A DNA stretch of 64,000 bases from Cryobacterium tepidiphilum (GTDB lineage: Bacteria > Actinomycetota > Actinomycetes > Actinomycetales > Microbacteriaceae), in the NCBI RefSeq assembly GCF_003716325.1, contig NZ_RDSR01000015.1:1-64000 (forward strand), given 5' to 3'. A program made the position numbers and the translations under genes. The notes below the pieces were generated by a model. It did not search any database, was not told the DNA's origin, and saw nothing but the letters and a program-made list of their open reading frames with translations. Each line of letters begins with the position of its first letter. Position 1 is the first letter of the stretch. Below are positions 37,541 through 46,705 of this stretch, piece after piece.

Positions 37541-38756
37541 GCTCCCCGCATCCGCCACCGGAGCCGACGAGACGGCCGCCGTGGGCTCGGCCAGGATCAA
37601 CCTCGGCAAGGTCTTCACGAGCGAATCGGCGAACTTCTTCCTGCTGCTCGGCACGACGCTGTTCCTCGTGGTGTTCGGGCTGGTCATGGTGCTGTCGTCG
37701 TCCTCGGTCGACTCCTACCTCGAGGACGCGGGCTTCTTCGGAGGCCTCCTGAAGCAGGGATTCTTCGCCATCCTCGGTGTCCCGCTGATGCTCGTGATCA
37801 GCCGGATGCCGCTGACGTTCTGGCAGCGCATCGCCTGGCCGGCGTTGCTGGCCGCCGACTTCCTGCAGTGCCTCGTGGTGTTCACGCCGCTCGGCATCGA
37901 GGTCGCCGGCAACACCAACTGGCTCTCCATCGCCGGATTCCAGTTCCAGCCGTCGGAGATGATCAAGATGGCGCTCGTCATCTGGCTCGGCATGATCCTC
38001 GCGCTCAAGCAGAACAAGCTCGAGGACTGGCGGCACGTGTTCATCCCCGTCTTCGGCGTCGGCGGTGGCTCGGTCATGCTCGTCATGATCGGCGGCGACC
38101 TCGGCACCGTCATGATCATGGCCGGCATCCTCTTCGGCGCGCTGTTCTTCGCCGGGGTGCGGCTGCGGCTCCTCGCCGCCCCGCTCGCGATCGGCGTCAT
38201 CGGCGCCGGGCTCATGGCCCTCTCCAGCTCCAACCGCATGACCCGCATCCTGAGCTTCCTCGGCACGGGCTGCGACGAGATCGACGGCACCATCTCGGCG
38301 GCGTGCTGGCAGCCGCTGCACGGCACCTGGGCATTGGCCAACGGCGGCATCTTCGGTGTGGGCCTCGGCAACTCCAAGGCGAAGTGGTCCTGGCTGCCCG
38401 CCGCCGACAACGACTACATCTTCGCCATCATCGGCGAGGAGCTGGGCCTCATCGGCTGCATCGTCGTGCTCCTGCTCTTCGTCATCCTCGCGATCGCGTT
38501 CATCCGCGTCCTGCGGTCCTCGGCGAGCGTCCAGGTTCAGGTGACGACCGCGAGCGTCATGGTGTGGATCATCGGGCAGGCGCTCGTGAACATCGCCGTG
38601 GTGCTCGGCGTGTTCCCCGTGCTCGGCGTTCCGCTCCCGCTCATCTCCGCCGGCGGCACAGCGCTGCTCACGACGCTGGTGGCGATCGGCATCGTGCTGT
38701 CGTTCGCCCGCGAGCCCCGCCGGGCCGCCGACACCCCGAGGGCGGATGCGTCGTGA
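37506..38756 (+). CDS. ftsW: lipid II polymerase FtsW (SEDS family)
   Basis: A 416-residue membrane protein with about ten helices, the septal glycosyltransferase that works with FtsI. GLVMVLSSSS follows the first helix, GNTNWLSIAGFQFQPSEMIK is the conserved loop, and PLPLISAGGTALL is near the end. GGAGG with 7-base spacing fixes the ATG at 37506; a GTG at 37497 has GGGAG directly abutting it. It overlaps murD by 35 bases and murG by 4, indicating tight coupling. Confidence 0.95.
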   Translation: MTTSPPRVGAPKLPASATGADETAAVGSARINLGKVFTSESANFFLLLGTTLFLVVFGLVMVLSSSSVDSYLEDAGFFGGLLKQGFFAILGVPLMLVISRMPLTFWQRIAWPALLAADFLQCLVVFTPLGIEVAGNTNWLSIAGFQFQPSEMIKMALVIWLGMILALKQNKLEDWRHVFIPVFGVGGGSVMLVMIGGDLGTVMIMAGILFGALFFAGVRLRLLAAPLAIGVIGAGLMALSSSNRMTRILSFLGTGCDEIDGTISAACWQPLHGTWALANGGIFGVGLGNSKAKWSWLPAADNDYIFAIIGEELGLIGCIVVLLLFVILAIAFIRVLRSSASVQVQVTTASVMVWIIGQALVNIAVVLGVFPVLGVPLPLISAGGTALLTTLVAIGIVLSFAREPRRAADTPRADAS

Positions 38757-39829
38757 CCACCTACCTGCTCGCCGGCGGGGGGACCGCCGGCCATGTGAAT
38801 CCGCTGCTCGCCACGGCCGACTACCTCACCGCGCGCGAGAAGGATGCGACGGTGCTGGTCCTCGGCACCGCCGAGGGCCTCGAATCCCGGCTGGTGCCCG
38901 AGCGCGGCTATGAGCTCCTGGTGATCCCGCGCCTGCCGTTCCCGCGCCGGCCGGGCCGCCAGGCCGTGAGCTTCCTGCCGCGATTCAACCGCACGGTCCG
39001 CCAGGTCGAGCAGGTCATCCGCTCGCGCAGCATCGACGTCGTGGTGGGCTTCGGCGGATACGTGTCGACGCCCGCCTACCTCGCCGCACGCCGCGCCGGG
39101 GTTCCCATCGTCATCCACGAGGCGAACGCCAAGCCAGGGCTCGCCAACCGGCTGGGCGCCCGCTACACCGGCCACGTCGGCGTCGCCTTCCACCACACGC
39201 CGATCCGGAACGCCACCTTCGTGGGCATGCCGCTCCGCCGGGAGATCGAGCAGCTCGACCGGGTCGCCGCCCGCCCGGTGGGCGAGGCCTTCTTCGGGTT
39301 GTCGGCCGAGCGCCCGACGCTCCTCGTGACCGGGGGCTCGCTCGGTGCCAGGCGGCTGAACGCCACCCTCGTCGCATCGGCCGAAGCCGTCATCGACGCC
39401 GGCTGGCAGGTGCTGCACATCACCGGCAGCAACTCCGAGGTCACCGACCCCGGCCTGCCGGACTACCACATGATCTCCTACTGCGACCGGATGGACCTCG
39501 CCCTCGCCGCGGCGGACTTCGCGGTCTCCCGGGCCGGGGCGGCGACCGTGAGCGAACTCAGCGCTCTCGGCATCCCCGCCGTCTACGTTCCCTACCCGGT
39601 GGGCAACGGCGAGCAGCGATTCAACACGGCCGACGTGGTCGGCGCCGGCGGCGGCCTCGTCGTCGACGACGCGGACTTCCTCCCCGTCTGGGTGGGTGCC
39701 GAACTCCTGCCCCTCCTCGCCGACCGCGCCGGCGTGGCCGGGATGGCGCGCCGTGCGGCGTCGGTCGGCGTGCTCGACGGGTCGGCCAGGATGGCGAGCC
39801 TGATCCGGCAGGCAGCGGGCAGCGCGTAA
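38753..39829 (+). CDS. murG: lipid II synthase MurG (GlcNAc transferase)
   Basis: A 358-residue GT28 glycosyltransferase that adds GlcNAc to lipid I at the inner membrane surface. LLAGGGTAGHVNPLLA at the N-terminus is the first G-loop, GFGGYVSTPAYLAA the second and VTGGSLGARRLN the third; SRAGAATVSELSALGIPAVYVPYP is the UDP-GlcNAc-binding region. The GTG start overlaps the ftsW stop (GTGA). Confidence 0.96.
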   Translation: MTTYLLAGGGTAGHVNPLLATADYLTAREKDATVLVLGTAEGLESRLVPERGYELLVIPRLPFPRRPGRQAVSFLPRFNRTVRQVEQVIRSRSIDVVVGFGGYVSTPAYLAARRAGVPIVIHEANAKPGLANRLGARYTGHVGVAFHHTPIRNATFVGMPLRREIEQLDRVAARPVGEAFFGLSAERPTLLVTGGSLGARRLNATLVASAEAVIDAGWQVLHITGSNSEVTDPGLPDYHMISYCDRMDLALAAADFAVSRAGAATVSELSALGIPAVYVPYPVGNGEQRFNTADVVGAGGGLVVDDADFLPVWVGAELLPLLADRAGVAGMARRAASVGVLDGSARMASLIRQAAGSA

Positions 39830-39846
39830 CCTTGTCAGGACACGTT

Positions 39847-39859
39847 CGGGGTAGCCCCG
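39847..39859. other. small hairpin between murG and murC
   Basis: CGGGG-TAG-CCCCG forms a 5-bp stem with a three-base loop in the 73-base murG-murC gap. There is no T-run, so it is unlikely to be a full terminator; it could stabilise an mRNA end or be incidental. Confidence 0.3.
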
Positions 39860-39902
39860 GGCGTGCCAGAGAACGCACGCACCGACCACGAAAGAAGGCC
39901 TT

Positions 39903-41321
39903 GTGATCAAGCCCGACCTGGACCTGGCCGTCCCCGACGACCTCGGTACCGTGCACTTCGTCGGGATCGGCGGCTCCGGAATGAGCGGGATCGCGCGGCT
40001 GTTCCTCGCCGCCGGCCACACCATCACCGGCTCCGACGTGCGCGAGTCCTCGAACACCGAGGCCCTGCGCGAGCTCGGCGTTCCCATCGCCATCGGGCAC
40101 GATGCGGCGAACGTCGGCGACGCCGACACCCTCGTCGTCACGGGGGCACTCTGGCAGGACAACCCCGAGTACCAGCTCGCCCTGCAACGCGGCCTGCCCG
40201 TGCTGCACCGCTCCCAGGCGCTGGCCTGGCTCATCAAGCAGCACCGCCTCGTTGCGGTGGCGGGCGCGCACGGAAAGACCACCTCCACGGGCATGATCGT
40301 CACCGGGCTCCTGGGTCTCGGCCAGGACCCGAGCTTCGTCAACGGCGGTGTCATCGAATCCCTGGGCGTCAGCGCCGCTGCTGGCTCAGACGACCTCTTC
40401 GTCGTCGAAGCGGACGAGTCCGACGGCTCCTTCCTGCTGTACAACACCGCCGTGGCGCTCATCACCAACGTCGACCCCGATCACCTCGACCACTACGGCT
40501 CGCTCGAGGCGTTCCAGGCCGCGTTCGTCGACTTCGCGCGCGACGCGACCGAGCTCGTGGTCGTCTCCTCCGACGACGCCGGGGCACGACGCGTCACCGA
40601 CCTGCTGCAGGCCGGGCACACCGGACAGCACACGCAGCGCGTCGTCACGTTCGGCGAGGATCCCGGCGCGGACGTTCAGGTGCACTCGGTCGTCACCGAC
40701 GGTCCCGTGAGCTTCTCGGTGCGCTGGGAGGGCCGGGACTACACGGCGACGCTCCGCGTTCCCGGCCGCCACAACGCCATCAACGCCGCGGGCGCCTTCG
40801 CCGTGCTCGTCGGGCTCGGTTTCGACCCGGCGGCGTCGCTCGAGGCCATTGCGGCCTTCGGCGGCACCCAGCGTCGGTTCGAGCTGCACGGCATCGTCGG
40901 TGGAGTGAGCGTGTACGACGACTACGCGCACCACCCGACCGAGGTGGCCGCCGCCCTGGCCGCAGCACGCAGCGTCGTCGGCTCGGGCCGAATCATCGCC
41001 GTGCACCAGCCGCACCTGTACAGCCGCACCCGGCTCTTCGCCACCGAGTTCGCGCACACCCTCGAGGAGTACGCCGATGAGACCGTGGTGCTCGACGTCT
41101 ACGGTGCCCGGGAAGACCCGGAACCGGGCGTGACCGGCGAACTCGTCTCCACCCGGTTCGCCGACCCCGCGCACGTGGCCTTCGTTCCCGACTGGCAGGC
41201 GGCCGCCGACCACGTGGCGGAGATCAGCCGGGAGGGCGACTTCGTGATCACGCTCGGCTGCGGCGACGTGTACCGCATCGTCCCGCAGCTGCTGGAGTCG
41301 CTCGAACGGGTCCGCGGATGA
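39903..41321 (+). CDS. murC: UDP-MurNAc--L-alanine ligase MurC
   Basis: Adds the first stem amino acid to UDP-MurNAc. 472 residues. [16 protein letters not shown] is the N-terminal UDP-binding glycine motif, [13 protein letters not shown] the ATP loop, EADESDGSF and [15 protein letters not shown] are MurC-specific. GAAAGAAGG precedes the GTG. The usual Gly at the first stem position in B-type peptidoglycan, if present in this organism, would be loaded by this enzyme; that is inference only. Confidence 0.95.
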   Translation: MIKPDLDLAVPDDLGTVHFVGIGGSGMSGIARLFLAAGHTITGSDVRESSNTEALRELGVPIAIGHDAANVGDADTLVVTGALWQDNPEYQLALQRGLPVLHRSQALAWLIKQHRLVAVAGAHGKTTSTGMIVTGLLGLGQDPSFVNGGVIESLGVSAAAGSDDLFVVEADESDGSFLLYNTAVALITNVDPDHLDHYGSLEAFQAAFVDFARDATELVVVSSDDAGARRVTDLLQAGHTGQHTQRVVTFGEDPGADVQVHSVVTDGPVSFSVRWEGRDYTATLRVPGRHNAINAAGAFAVLVGLGFDPAASLEAIAAFGGTQRRFELHGIVGGVSVYDDYAHHPTEVAAALAAARSVVGSGRIIAVHQPHLYSRTRLFATEFAHTLEEYADETVVLDVYGAREDPEPGVTGELVSTRFADPAHVAFVPDWQAAADHVAEISREGDFVITLGCGDVYRIVPQLLESLERVRG

Positions 41322-41328
41322 CGGCGTC

Positions 41329-42384
41329 ATGAGGCGGCCGCAGGCCTTCACGCCGCCGCCGGCACCCCCCGTGCCTCCGCCGGCATCGCCCCCGCGGGAT
41401 CGGACCCGTCAGGCACCAACGCCGCGCCCCTCCCGCAACGACCCCATCACCGAACCCATCGCCGTGCAGGCCGCGACGCCGCCCGTTACCGAGCGGGAGC
41501 ACGAACCCAGTGCGCCGCCCCTTTATGTGCCGGCGGATGCGGGCGCGGATGCCGACACCGGCGTCGACGCCGACGCGGACGGCGACGCGGACGGCCCCTC
41601 GTCCCGACGGCCGGCGCTCGCAGCGGTGGCAGCCCGCCGGCAGCTCCGCGCCGCCCGCCGGGCACGCAAAAAGTACGAGCGCGAGGAGGTGCGCCGCTTC
41701 ACCTGGCGCTCACGTCGGCGCCGGCGGGCCTGGCTGGCCGCGCTGGGTGTGGTGGCGGCCCTGGCCGCGTTCGTTCTCGTGGGCGTGTACTCGCCCGTCA
41801 TGGCCCTCCGCCAGGTGCAGGTCGTGGGGGCCGAGCGGCTCCCCGCCGACAAGGTGGAGGCGGCGCTGGCCGACCAGCTCGGCACGCCGCTGCCGCTCAT
41901 CGACTCTGCCGAGGTCAAGAGCGCCCTCGCCCCGTTCACCATCATCCAGAGCTTCCGCACCGAGAGCCGGCCCCCGCACACGCTCGTGGTGCGCCTGGTC
42001 GAACGGGAGCCGGTGGGCGTCATCGCGCGCGGTTCCCGCTTCGACCTCGTCGACGCCGCCGGCGTCGTCATCGAGACCTCGGCGAAACGACCCGACGGCT
42101 ACCCGAAACTGGTCGCCGGCGACACGGACGGCGCCGGGTTCCGTGCGGCCACGGCCGTGGTCCGGGCCCTGCCCGACGGCATCCGCGGCACGCTGCGCGA
42201 GGTGCACGCCGGCACCGCCGACGACGTCACACTGACCCTCTCCGGCGGCGCCCGGGTGGTCTGGGGGAGCGCGGAGCGGTCCGACGACAAGGCCGCCGTG
42301 CTCACCGCGCTCATGGTGTCGCACCCCGCGGGGAGCGTCGACGAATACGACGTGACCTCGCCCGACAGCCCCGTCATCCGCTGA
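41329..42384 (+). CDS. ftsQ: cell division protein FtsQ
   Basis: A 351-residue bitopic division protein. About 135 cytoplasmic residues are unusually long, Pro-rich at first and then Asp/Ala/Gly-rich, ending in a very basic patch (RSRRRRRAW). One membrane helix follows (about 136-158). The POTRA domain starts at SPVMALRQVQVVGAERLPADKV, and the FtsQ beta domain follows. It stabilises the FtsL-FtsB-type complex at the septum. It starts 7 bases after murC. Confidence 0.88.
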   Translation: MRRPQAFTPPPAPPVPPPASPPRDRTRQAPTPRPSRNDPITEPIAVQAATPPVTEREHEPSAPPLYVPADAGADADTGVDADADGDADGPSSRRPALAAVAARRQLRAARRARKKYEREEVRRFTWRSRRRRRAWLAALGVVAALAAFVLVGVYSPVMALRQVQVVGAERLPADKVEAALADQLGTPLPLIDSAEVKSALAPFTIIQSFRTESRPPHTLVVRLVEREPVGVIARGSRFDLVDAAGVVIETSAKRPDGYPKLVAGDTDGAGFRAATAVVRALPDGIRGTLREVHAGTADDVTLTLSGGARVVWGSAERSDDKAAVLTALMVSHPAGSVDEYDVTSPDSPVIR

Positions 42385-42617
42385 CCCCGCCGGTCACCCC
42401 TCCCGCCGAGACGGACCCTTCCGGTCGAAACCGCCAGGCGCGCCTGTCAGTCTCGGCCGCAGGTGTGCGTCTCGGCGACGAACGGCAGGGCCGGCGAGCG
42501 GCACAGGCGCGTGCGGGCACACCCGTTTGGGGCATTTCTCTCCGACACGCGGGCGCGCCTCCCCAAGGCACTGGCTGCGCGACCTACCTTCGGAATCAGG
42601 AATTGCATACTCAGCAT

Positions 42618-42648
42618 AACTTTAACCCTCGACTATAGGTTTAGAGTT
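42618..42648. promoter_or_regulatory. inverted repeat and minus-10 in the ftsZ promoter region
   Basis: AACTTTAACCC (42618-42628) and GGTTTAGAGTT (42638-42648) form an imperfect dyad with a 9-base centre, 17 bases before the ftsZ GTG. TAGGTT (42636-42641) inside it fits TANNNT. It lies in an AT-richer patch in otherwise GC-rich DNA. A MerR-type activator such as FtsR is a plausible ligand. The rest of the 280-base gap from 42385 shows nothing I can name. Confidence 0.5.
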
Positions 42649-42664
42649 CCACCCGGAGGCCGAC

Positions 42665-43834
42665 GTGTCAACAAATCAGAACTACCTCGCCGTCATCAAG
42701 GTTGTCGGCATCGGCGGCGGCGGCGTCAACGCCGTCAACCGCATGATCGAACTCGGACTCCGCGGTGTGGAGTTCATTGCCATCAACACGGATGCCCAGG
42801 CGCTGCTGATGAGCGACGCCGACGTCAAGCTCGACGTGGGTCGTGACCTCACCCGCGGCCTCGGCGCCGGCGCCGACCCCGAGGTGGGCCGCCGCGCCGC
42901 GGAAGACCACGCCGAGGAGATCGAGGAAGCGCTCGCCGGCGCCGACATGGTCTTCGTCACGGCCGGTGAGGGTGGCGGCACGGGAACCGGCGGCGCTCCC
43001 GTCGTGGCGCGCATCGCCAAGTCGATCGGTGCGCTCACCATCGGTGTCGTCACCAAGCCGTTCGGCTTCGAGGGCAAGCGGCGCCAGATGCAGGCCGAGA
43101 CGGGTGTGGCCACCCTCAAGAACGAGGTCGACACCCTCATCGTCGTGCCGAACGACCGGCTCCTCGAGATCAGCGACCGCGGCATCAGCATGCTCGAGGC
43201 GTTCTCCACCGCCGACCAGGTGCTCCTCGCCGGTGTCCAGGGCATCACCGACCTCATCACCACCCCGGGCCTCATCAACCTCGACTTCGCCGACGTCAAG
43301 TCGGTCATGCAGGGCGCCGGCTCCGCCCTCATGGGCATCGGCTCGTCCCGCGGCGCGGACCGTGCCATCAAGGCCGCCGAACTGGCCGTCGCGTCGCCGC
43401 TGCTCGAGGCATCCATCGACGGCGCGCACGGCGTGCTGCTGTCGATCCAGGGCGGCTCGAACCTCGGCATCTTCGAGATCAACGACGCCGCGCGCCTGGT
43501 GCAGGAAGCCGTGCACGCCGAGGCCAACATCATCTTCGGTGCCGTCATCGACGACACGCTGGGCGACGAGGTGCGTGTCACCGTCATCGCCGCCGGGTTC
43601 GACGGCGGCGAACCGGGGGCAAAGCCGGCCGAGGTGCGCCGGGGCGACCTGGTCAGCGCCGGCATCGCGGCCGCGACGGCGAGCACGGCGACAGCGGATG
43701 CCGCCGGCGGCTTCGGCACGCCCGACGGGTCATCCTCGTGGCAGTCGGAGTCCCTCGCGGCCGACGCCATCGTCGCCGACCCCGCCTTCGACGACGAGTC
43801 CGACGACCTGGACATCCCAGACTTCCTGAAGTGA
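42665..43834 (+). CDS. ftsZ: cell division GTPase FtsZ
   Basis: A 389-residue tubulin homologue that forms the Z ring. [17 protein letters not shown] near residues 13-29, the tubulin signature [12 protein letters not shown] near 101-112, and FNAIN-type contacts are present; NDRLLEISD and the T7 loop [11 protein letters not shown] follow. The C-terminal linker is about 70 residues and ends in the conserved peptide [10 protein letters not shown], which binds SepF and FtsW in actinobacteria. GGAGG five bases before the GTG. The stop overlaps the yggS start. Confidence 0.97.
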   Translation: MSTNQNYLAVIKVVGIGGGGVNAVNRMIELGLRGVEFIAINTDAQALLMSDADVKLDVGRDLTRGLGAGADPEVGRRAAEDHAEEIEEALAGADMVFVTAGEGGGTGTGGAPVVARIAKSIGALTIGVVTKPFGFEGKRRQMQAETGVATLKNEVDTLIVVPNDRLLEISDRGISMLEAFSTADQVLLAGVQGITDLITTPGLINLDFADVKSVMQGAGSALMGIGSSRGADRAIKAAELAVASPLLEASIDGAHGVLLSIQGGSNLGIFEINDAARLVQEAVHAEANIIFGAVIDDTLGDEVRVTVIAAGFDGGEPGAKPAEVRRGDLVSAGIAAATASTATADAAGGFGTPDGSSSWQSESLAADAIVADPAFDDESDDLDIPDFLK

Positions 43835-44502
43835 GCAGCCTCGCCGAGCGGCTCGCCGACACGCGGGCGTCGGTGGCCGACGCGGCACGCGCCGCGGGCC
43901 GTGACCCCGGCGAGATCACCACGATCGTCGTGACCAAGTTCCACCCGGTTTCGATGATCCGTGAACTCGCCGGGCTCGGCGTGCGCGACTTCGGTGAGAA
44001 CCGCCACCAGGAGGCCCAGGCCAAGGCGGCCCAGCTCGACGACCCGAGCCTCACCTGGCACTTCGTGGGCCAGCTGCAGGGCAAGAAGGCGCGGCAGGTG
44101 CGCGCATACGCCGACGTTATCCACTCCGTCGACCGAGAACCGCTCGTGCGCGCGCTGTCGTCCGACTCCTCCAGCGTCGACTGCTTCATCCAGGTCAACC
44201 TCACCGACGATCCCGACCGCGGGGGAGTCGACCCGGCCGGCCTCGAGGCGCTGGCCGAGAGCGCGCTCGCCGCGCCGGGCCTCCGACTGCTGGGCCTCAT
44301 GGCCGTCGCCCCGCTCGGTGCGCCGCCCCGGCCGGCCTTCGCGCGGGTGCGTGAGCTCTCGGAACGGCTGGCCCGGATCGCGCCGGAGGCTACCGGGCTG
44401 TCGATGGGGATGTCGCAGGACTATGCCGACGCCATCGCCGAGGGCGCGACACACCTGCGAATCGGTACGGCAATCACCGGCAAACGCCCAGGCATTCAAT
44501 AA
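43831..44502 (+). CDS. YggS-family pyridoxal phosphate homeostasis protein
   Basis: A 223-residue single-domain PLP-binding TIM barrel. IVVTKFHP carries the Schiff-base lysine near residue 34; [13 protein letters not shown] and [26 protein letters not shown] are family motifs. The family balances PLP and amino acid pools. The GTG overlaps the ftsZ stop by 4 bases. In many actinobacteria a PgeF/YfiH-type gene lies between ftsZ and yggS; it is absent here. Confidence 0.9.
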   Translation: MSSLAERLADTRASVADAARAAGRDPGEITTIVVTKFHPVSMIRELAGLGVRDFGENRHQEAQAKAAQLDDPSLTWHFVGQLQGKKARQVRAYADVIHSVDREPLVRALSSDSSSVDCFIQVNLTDDPDRGGVDPAGLEALAESALAAPGLRLLGLMAVAPLGAPPRPAFARVRELSERLARIAPEATGLSMGMSQDYADAIAEGATHLRIGTAITGKRPGIQ

Positions 44503-44539
44503 CCTAGGGCTCAGAAGCATCACCAACACGGAGGTCCTG

Positions 44540-45037
44540 ATGTCCAACCCGCTCAAGAAAACCATGGTCTACCTGGGTCTGGCAGACGAAGAGCTGGAAT
44601 ACGAGGCGCACGCCGCGCCCGGAGCCGCCGCAGCCCCCGAGCGCAGCTTCCCCGAGCGTGCGACGAACTCGTCCGCCCGCACCAACTCGCAACCGGCGCC
44701 GGTCACCCCGCTGCACAGGGTCGCGACTCCCAGAAATGTGGCCGCTTCAGAAATGAACGAAATCCTCACCGTCCACCCGCGGCAGTACCGCGACGCGCAG
44801 GCGATCGCCGAGTCCTTCCGTGACGGCATCCCCGTCATCATCAACCTCTCCCAGATGAGCGACGGCGACGCCCGCCGCCTCATCGACTTCGCCAGCGGGC
44901 TGTCACAGGGCCTCTCCGGCAAGATCGAGCGGGTCACGGCCAAGGTGTTCCTGCTGTCGCCGTCGCACGTGGCCATCTCCGGCGAGTCGGCGGAGGGTGA
45001 CAGCGACAGCGAGGCATCCTTCTTCGGCCAGTCCTGA
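44540..45037 (+). CDS. sepF: cell division protein SepF
   Basis: A 165-residue protein. The N-terminal amphipathic membrane anchor is [18 protein letters not shown]; a variable linker to about residue 70 precedes the SepF core ([32 protein letters not shown] split over 75-106, then [17 protein letters not shown]). It tethers FtsZ to the membrane in organisms without FtsA. The ATG has GGAGG six bases upstream. The longer frame that reaches back into yggS is not coding there. Confidence 0.93.
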   Translation: MSNPLKKTMVYLGLADEELEYEAHAAPGAAAAPERSFPERATNSSARTNSQPAPVTPLHRVATPRNVAASEMNEILTVHPRQYRDAQAIAESFRDGIPVIINLSQMSDGDARRLIDFASGLSQGLSGKIERVTAKVFLLSPSHVAISGESAEGDSDSEASFFGQS

Positions 45038-45045
45038 CCCGGGGC

Positions 45046-45363
45046 GTGTTCCTGATCTCGCTGGTGGCAGGCGTGCTGTACTACGCCCTGCTGCTGTACT
45101 TCTTCACAATGTGGGCACGGTTCATCCTCGACCTGGTGCAGTCCGTCAACCGGCACTGGCGGCCGCACGGCGCCGGCCTCGTCGCGGCCTCGGCCGTCTA
45201 CGGGCTGACCGACCCGCCCATCCGCTTCTTCCGCCGGCTCCTGCCGCCCCTTCGCCTGGGACCGATCGCTTTCGACTTCGGTTGGAGCCTCACCATGCTC
45301 GGCTGCATCATCGCCATGTCGATCGTCGGCGCCATCCCCGAATGGGTCGCCCGCGCGATGTGA
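45046..45363 (+). CDS. YggT-family membrane protein
   Basis: A 105-residue protein with two hydrophobic regions (about 1-28 and 75-100) separated by a conserved loop (DPPIRFFRRLLPPLRLG), characteristic of YggT proteins. It starts with GTG 8 bases after sepF. The family is conserved beside sepF and divIVA and is thought to aid division or membrane organisation; no biochemical role is settled. Confidence 0.88.
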   Translation: MFLISLVAGVLYYALLLYFFTMWARFILDLVQSVNRHWRPHGAGLVAASAVYGLTDPPIRFFRRLLPPLRLGPIAFDFGWSLTMLGCIIAMSIVGAIPEWVARAM

Positions 45364-45403
45364 TCGATGCGGTGAGGCGCACGAGGATGAGCCGCGTGGC
45401 ATG

Positions 45404-45409
45404 TATCCT
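45404..45409 (+). promoter_or_regulatory. candidate minus-10 (TATCCT) upstream of divIVA
   Basis: TATCCT in the 152-base gap between yggT and divIVA fits TANNNT and would give a leader of about 100 bases before divIVA. A GTG lies six bases downstream at 45416 and opens a short frame that overlaps the divIVA start out of frame; I do not annotate that as a gene. AAGGGTGGG is the divIVA ribosome binding site. Confidence 0.35.
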
Positions 45410-45515
45410 TGAGCGGTGACGCTGAAGGGCCATTCACGGTGTGGCACGCGCCCACTTCACCGGTTCCAGCACACGCAATCACTATTCACAACTCGAGTTC
45501 TAAGGGTGGGAAGCC

Positions 45516-46148
45516 ATGGCGCTAACTCCGGAAGATGTAGTCAACAAGAGATTCCAGTCGACAAAGTTCCGTGAGGGCTACGACCAGGACGAGGTGGATG
45601 ACTTCCTCGACGAGGTCGTCGTCGAACTGCGCCGCCTGAACCAGGAGAATGAAGAACTGCGGGCCCAGCTCGCGGGCGGCAACGGTGCCCCCGCAAAGGC
45701 CGCCGCCCCGGCAGAGCCCAAGCCCGCCGTCAAGGCCGCCCCGGCCGCTCCCGCCCCCGCGCCCGTCGTCGCTGCCCCCGCCACCCCGGCCGTGGACGAC
45801 GAGACCGCCGGCACCACGAACCTCCTGCAGCTGGCTCGCCGCCTGCACGAGGAGCACGTGAAGGAAGGCTCGGAGAAGCGCGACGCGCTCGTCGCCGAAG
45901 GCCACGCCACCGCAGCGCGCCTCGTGGCCGAGGCCGAGGCGAAGCAGCGCCAGCAGCTCAACGAGCTCGACAAGGAGCGCTCGGTCCTCGAGAAGAAGAT
46001 CGACGAACTGCGCACCTTCGAGCGTGAGTACCGCCAGAAGCTGAAGAGCTACATCGAGGGCCAGCTCCACGAGCTCGAGTCCGAGTCCCCGGTCGGTGCC
46101 GGCGCCTCCGCCGCCTCGAAGCCCAGCTTCCAGGGCTTTGGAGCGTAG
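45516..46148 (+). CDS. divIVA: polar growth and division protein DivIVA (Wag31)
   Basis: A 210-residue coiled-coil scaffold. The N-terminal DivIVA domain is MALTPEDVVNKRFQSTKFREGYDQ and continues DEVDDFLDEVVVELRRLNQENEEL, which binds curved membrane. A Pro/Ala-rich linker (about residues 52-95) leads to a second long coiled coil (about 100-190). In actinobacteria it recruits the elongation machinery to cell poles and is often essential and phosphorylated by PknA/B-type kinases. It closes the division gene run; lspA overlaps its 3' end. Confidence 0.95.
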   Translation: MALTPEDVVNKRFQSTKFREGYDQDEVDDFLDEVVVELRRLNQENEELRAQLAGGNGAPAKAAAPAEPKPAVKAAPAAPAPAPVVAAPATPAVDDETAGTTNLLQLARRLHEEHVKEGSEKRDALVAEGHATAARLVAEAEAKQRQQLNELDKERSVLEKKIDELRTFEREYRQKLKSYIEGQLHELESESPVGAGASAASKPSFQGFGA

Positions 46149-46704
46149 GGCCAGGTCGAAGCCCCGCACGAGTGCGCTGGTCCTCCTCGGCCTGGTGGCC
46201 CTGGGCGTCTACGCGCTCGACCAGGTGACCAAATACCTGGTGGCCACCCGGCTGGTCGAAGGTGACGTGGTCCGGGTTCTGGGTGATGTGCTGCAACTGC
46301 ACTTCGTTCGGAACCCGGGCGCCGCGTTCTCCCTGGCCAGCGGCGTGACCTGGATCTTCTCCCTCATCGCGACGGGCGTCGTGGTGTTCATCATCTGGTT
46401 CGCCCGTCGCATCCGCTCGCTCGCCTGGTCGGCCGTGTTCGGCCTCCTGCTCGGTGGCGTGCTCGGCAACCTCACCGACCGGTTCGTGCGGGAGCCCAGC
46501 TTTGGGCTCGGCCACGTCGTGGACTTCATCTCGACGCCCTGGCTGATCCCGGCGATCTACAACGTCGCCGACATGTGCATCGTCGCGAGCATGATCATCT
46601 TCATGATCCTCACCATCCGCGGCACCGGCCTCGACGGGCGGCGCGTCAGCGGCAAGCTGGCCGAGGAGCACCGACCGGCACCGGACGACCGGGAAACGGC
46701 CTGA
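46138..46704 (+). CDS. lspA: signal peptidase II (lipoprotein signal peptidase)
   Basis: Cleaves prolipoprotein signal peptides before the lipidated cysteine. About 188 residues with four membrane helices; the catalytic aspartates are in GNLTDRF and YNVADMC, and VRNPGAAFS is the conserved loop. The start is uncertain: GTG 46096 would overlap divIVA by 53 bases with no ribosome binding site, whereas TTG 46138 overlaps by 11 and leaves a normal 12-residue tail before the first helix. I chose the TTG with caution. The next gene starts two bases after its stop. Confidence 0.88.
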   Translation: MERRARSKPRTSALVLLGLVALGVYALDQVTKYLVATRLVEGDVVRVLGDVLQLHFVRNPGAAFSLASGVTWIFSLIATGVVVFIIWFARRIRSLAWSAVFGLLLGGVLGNLTDRFVREPSFGLGHVVDFISTPWLIPAIYNVADMCIVASMIIFMILTIRGTGLDGRRVSGKLAEEHRPAPDDRETA

Positions 46705-46705
46705 C

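Noticed and set aside
42385-42600. Possible long-range stem TTGGGG...CCCCAA upstream of ftsZ
   Set aside because: Only six pairs with a loop of about 30 bases in GC-rich DNA; not better than chance.
45416-45575. Small frame starting six bases after TATCCT before divIVA
   Set aside because: The peptide is not recognisable, overlaps divIVA out of frame, and a GTG at a transcription start can arise by chance.
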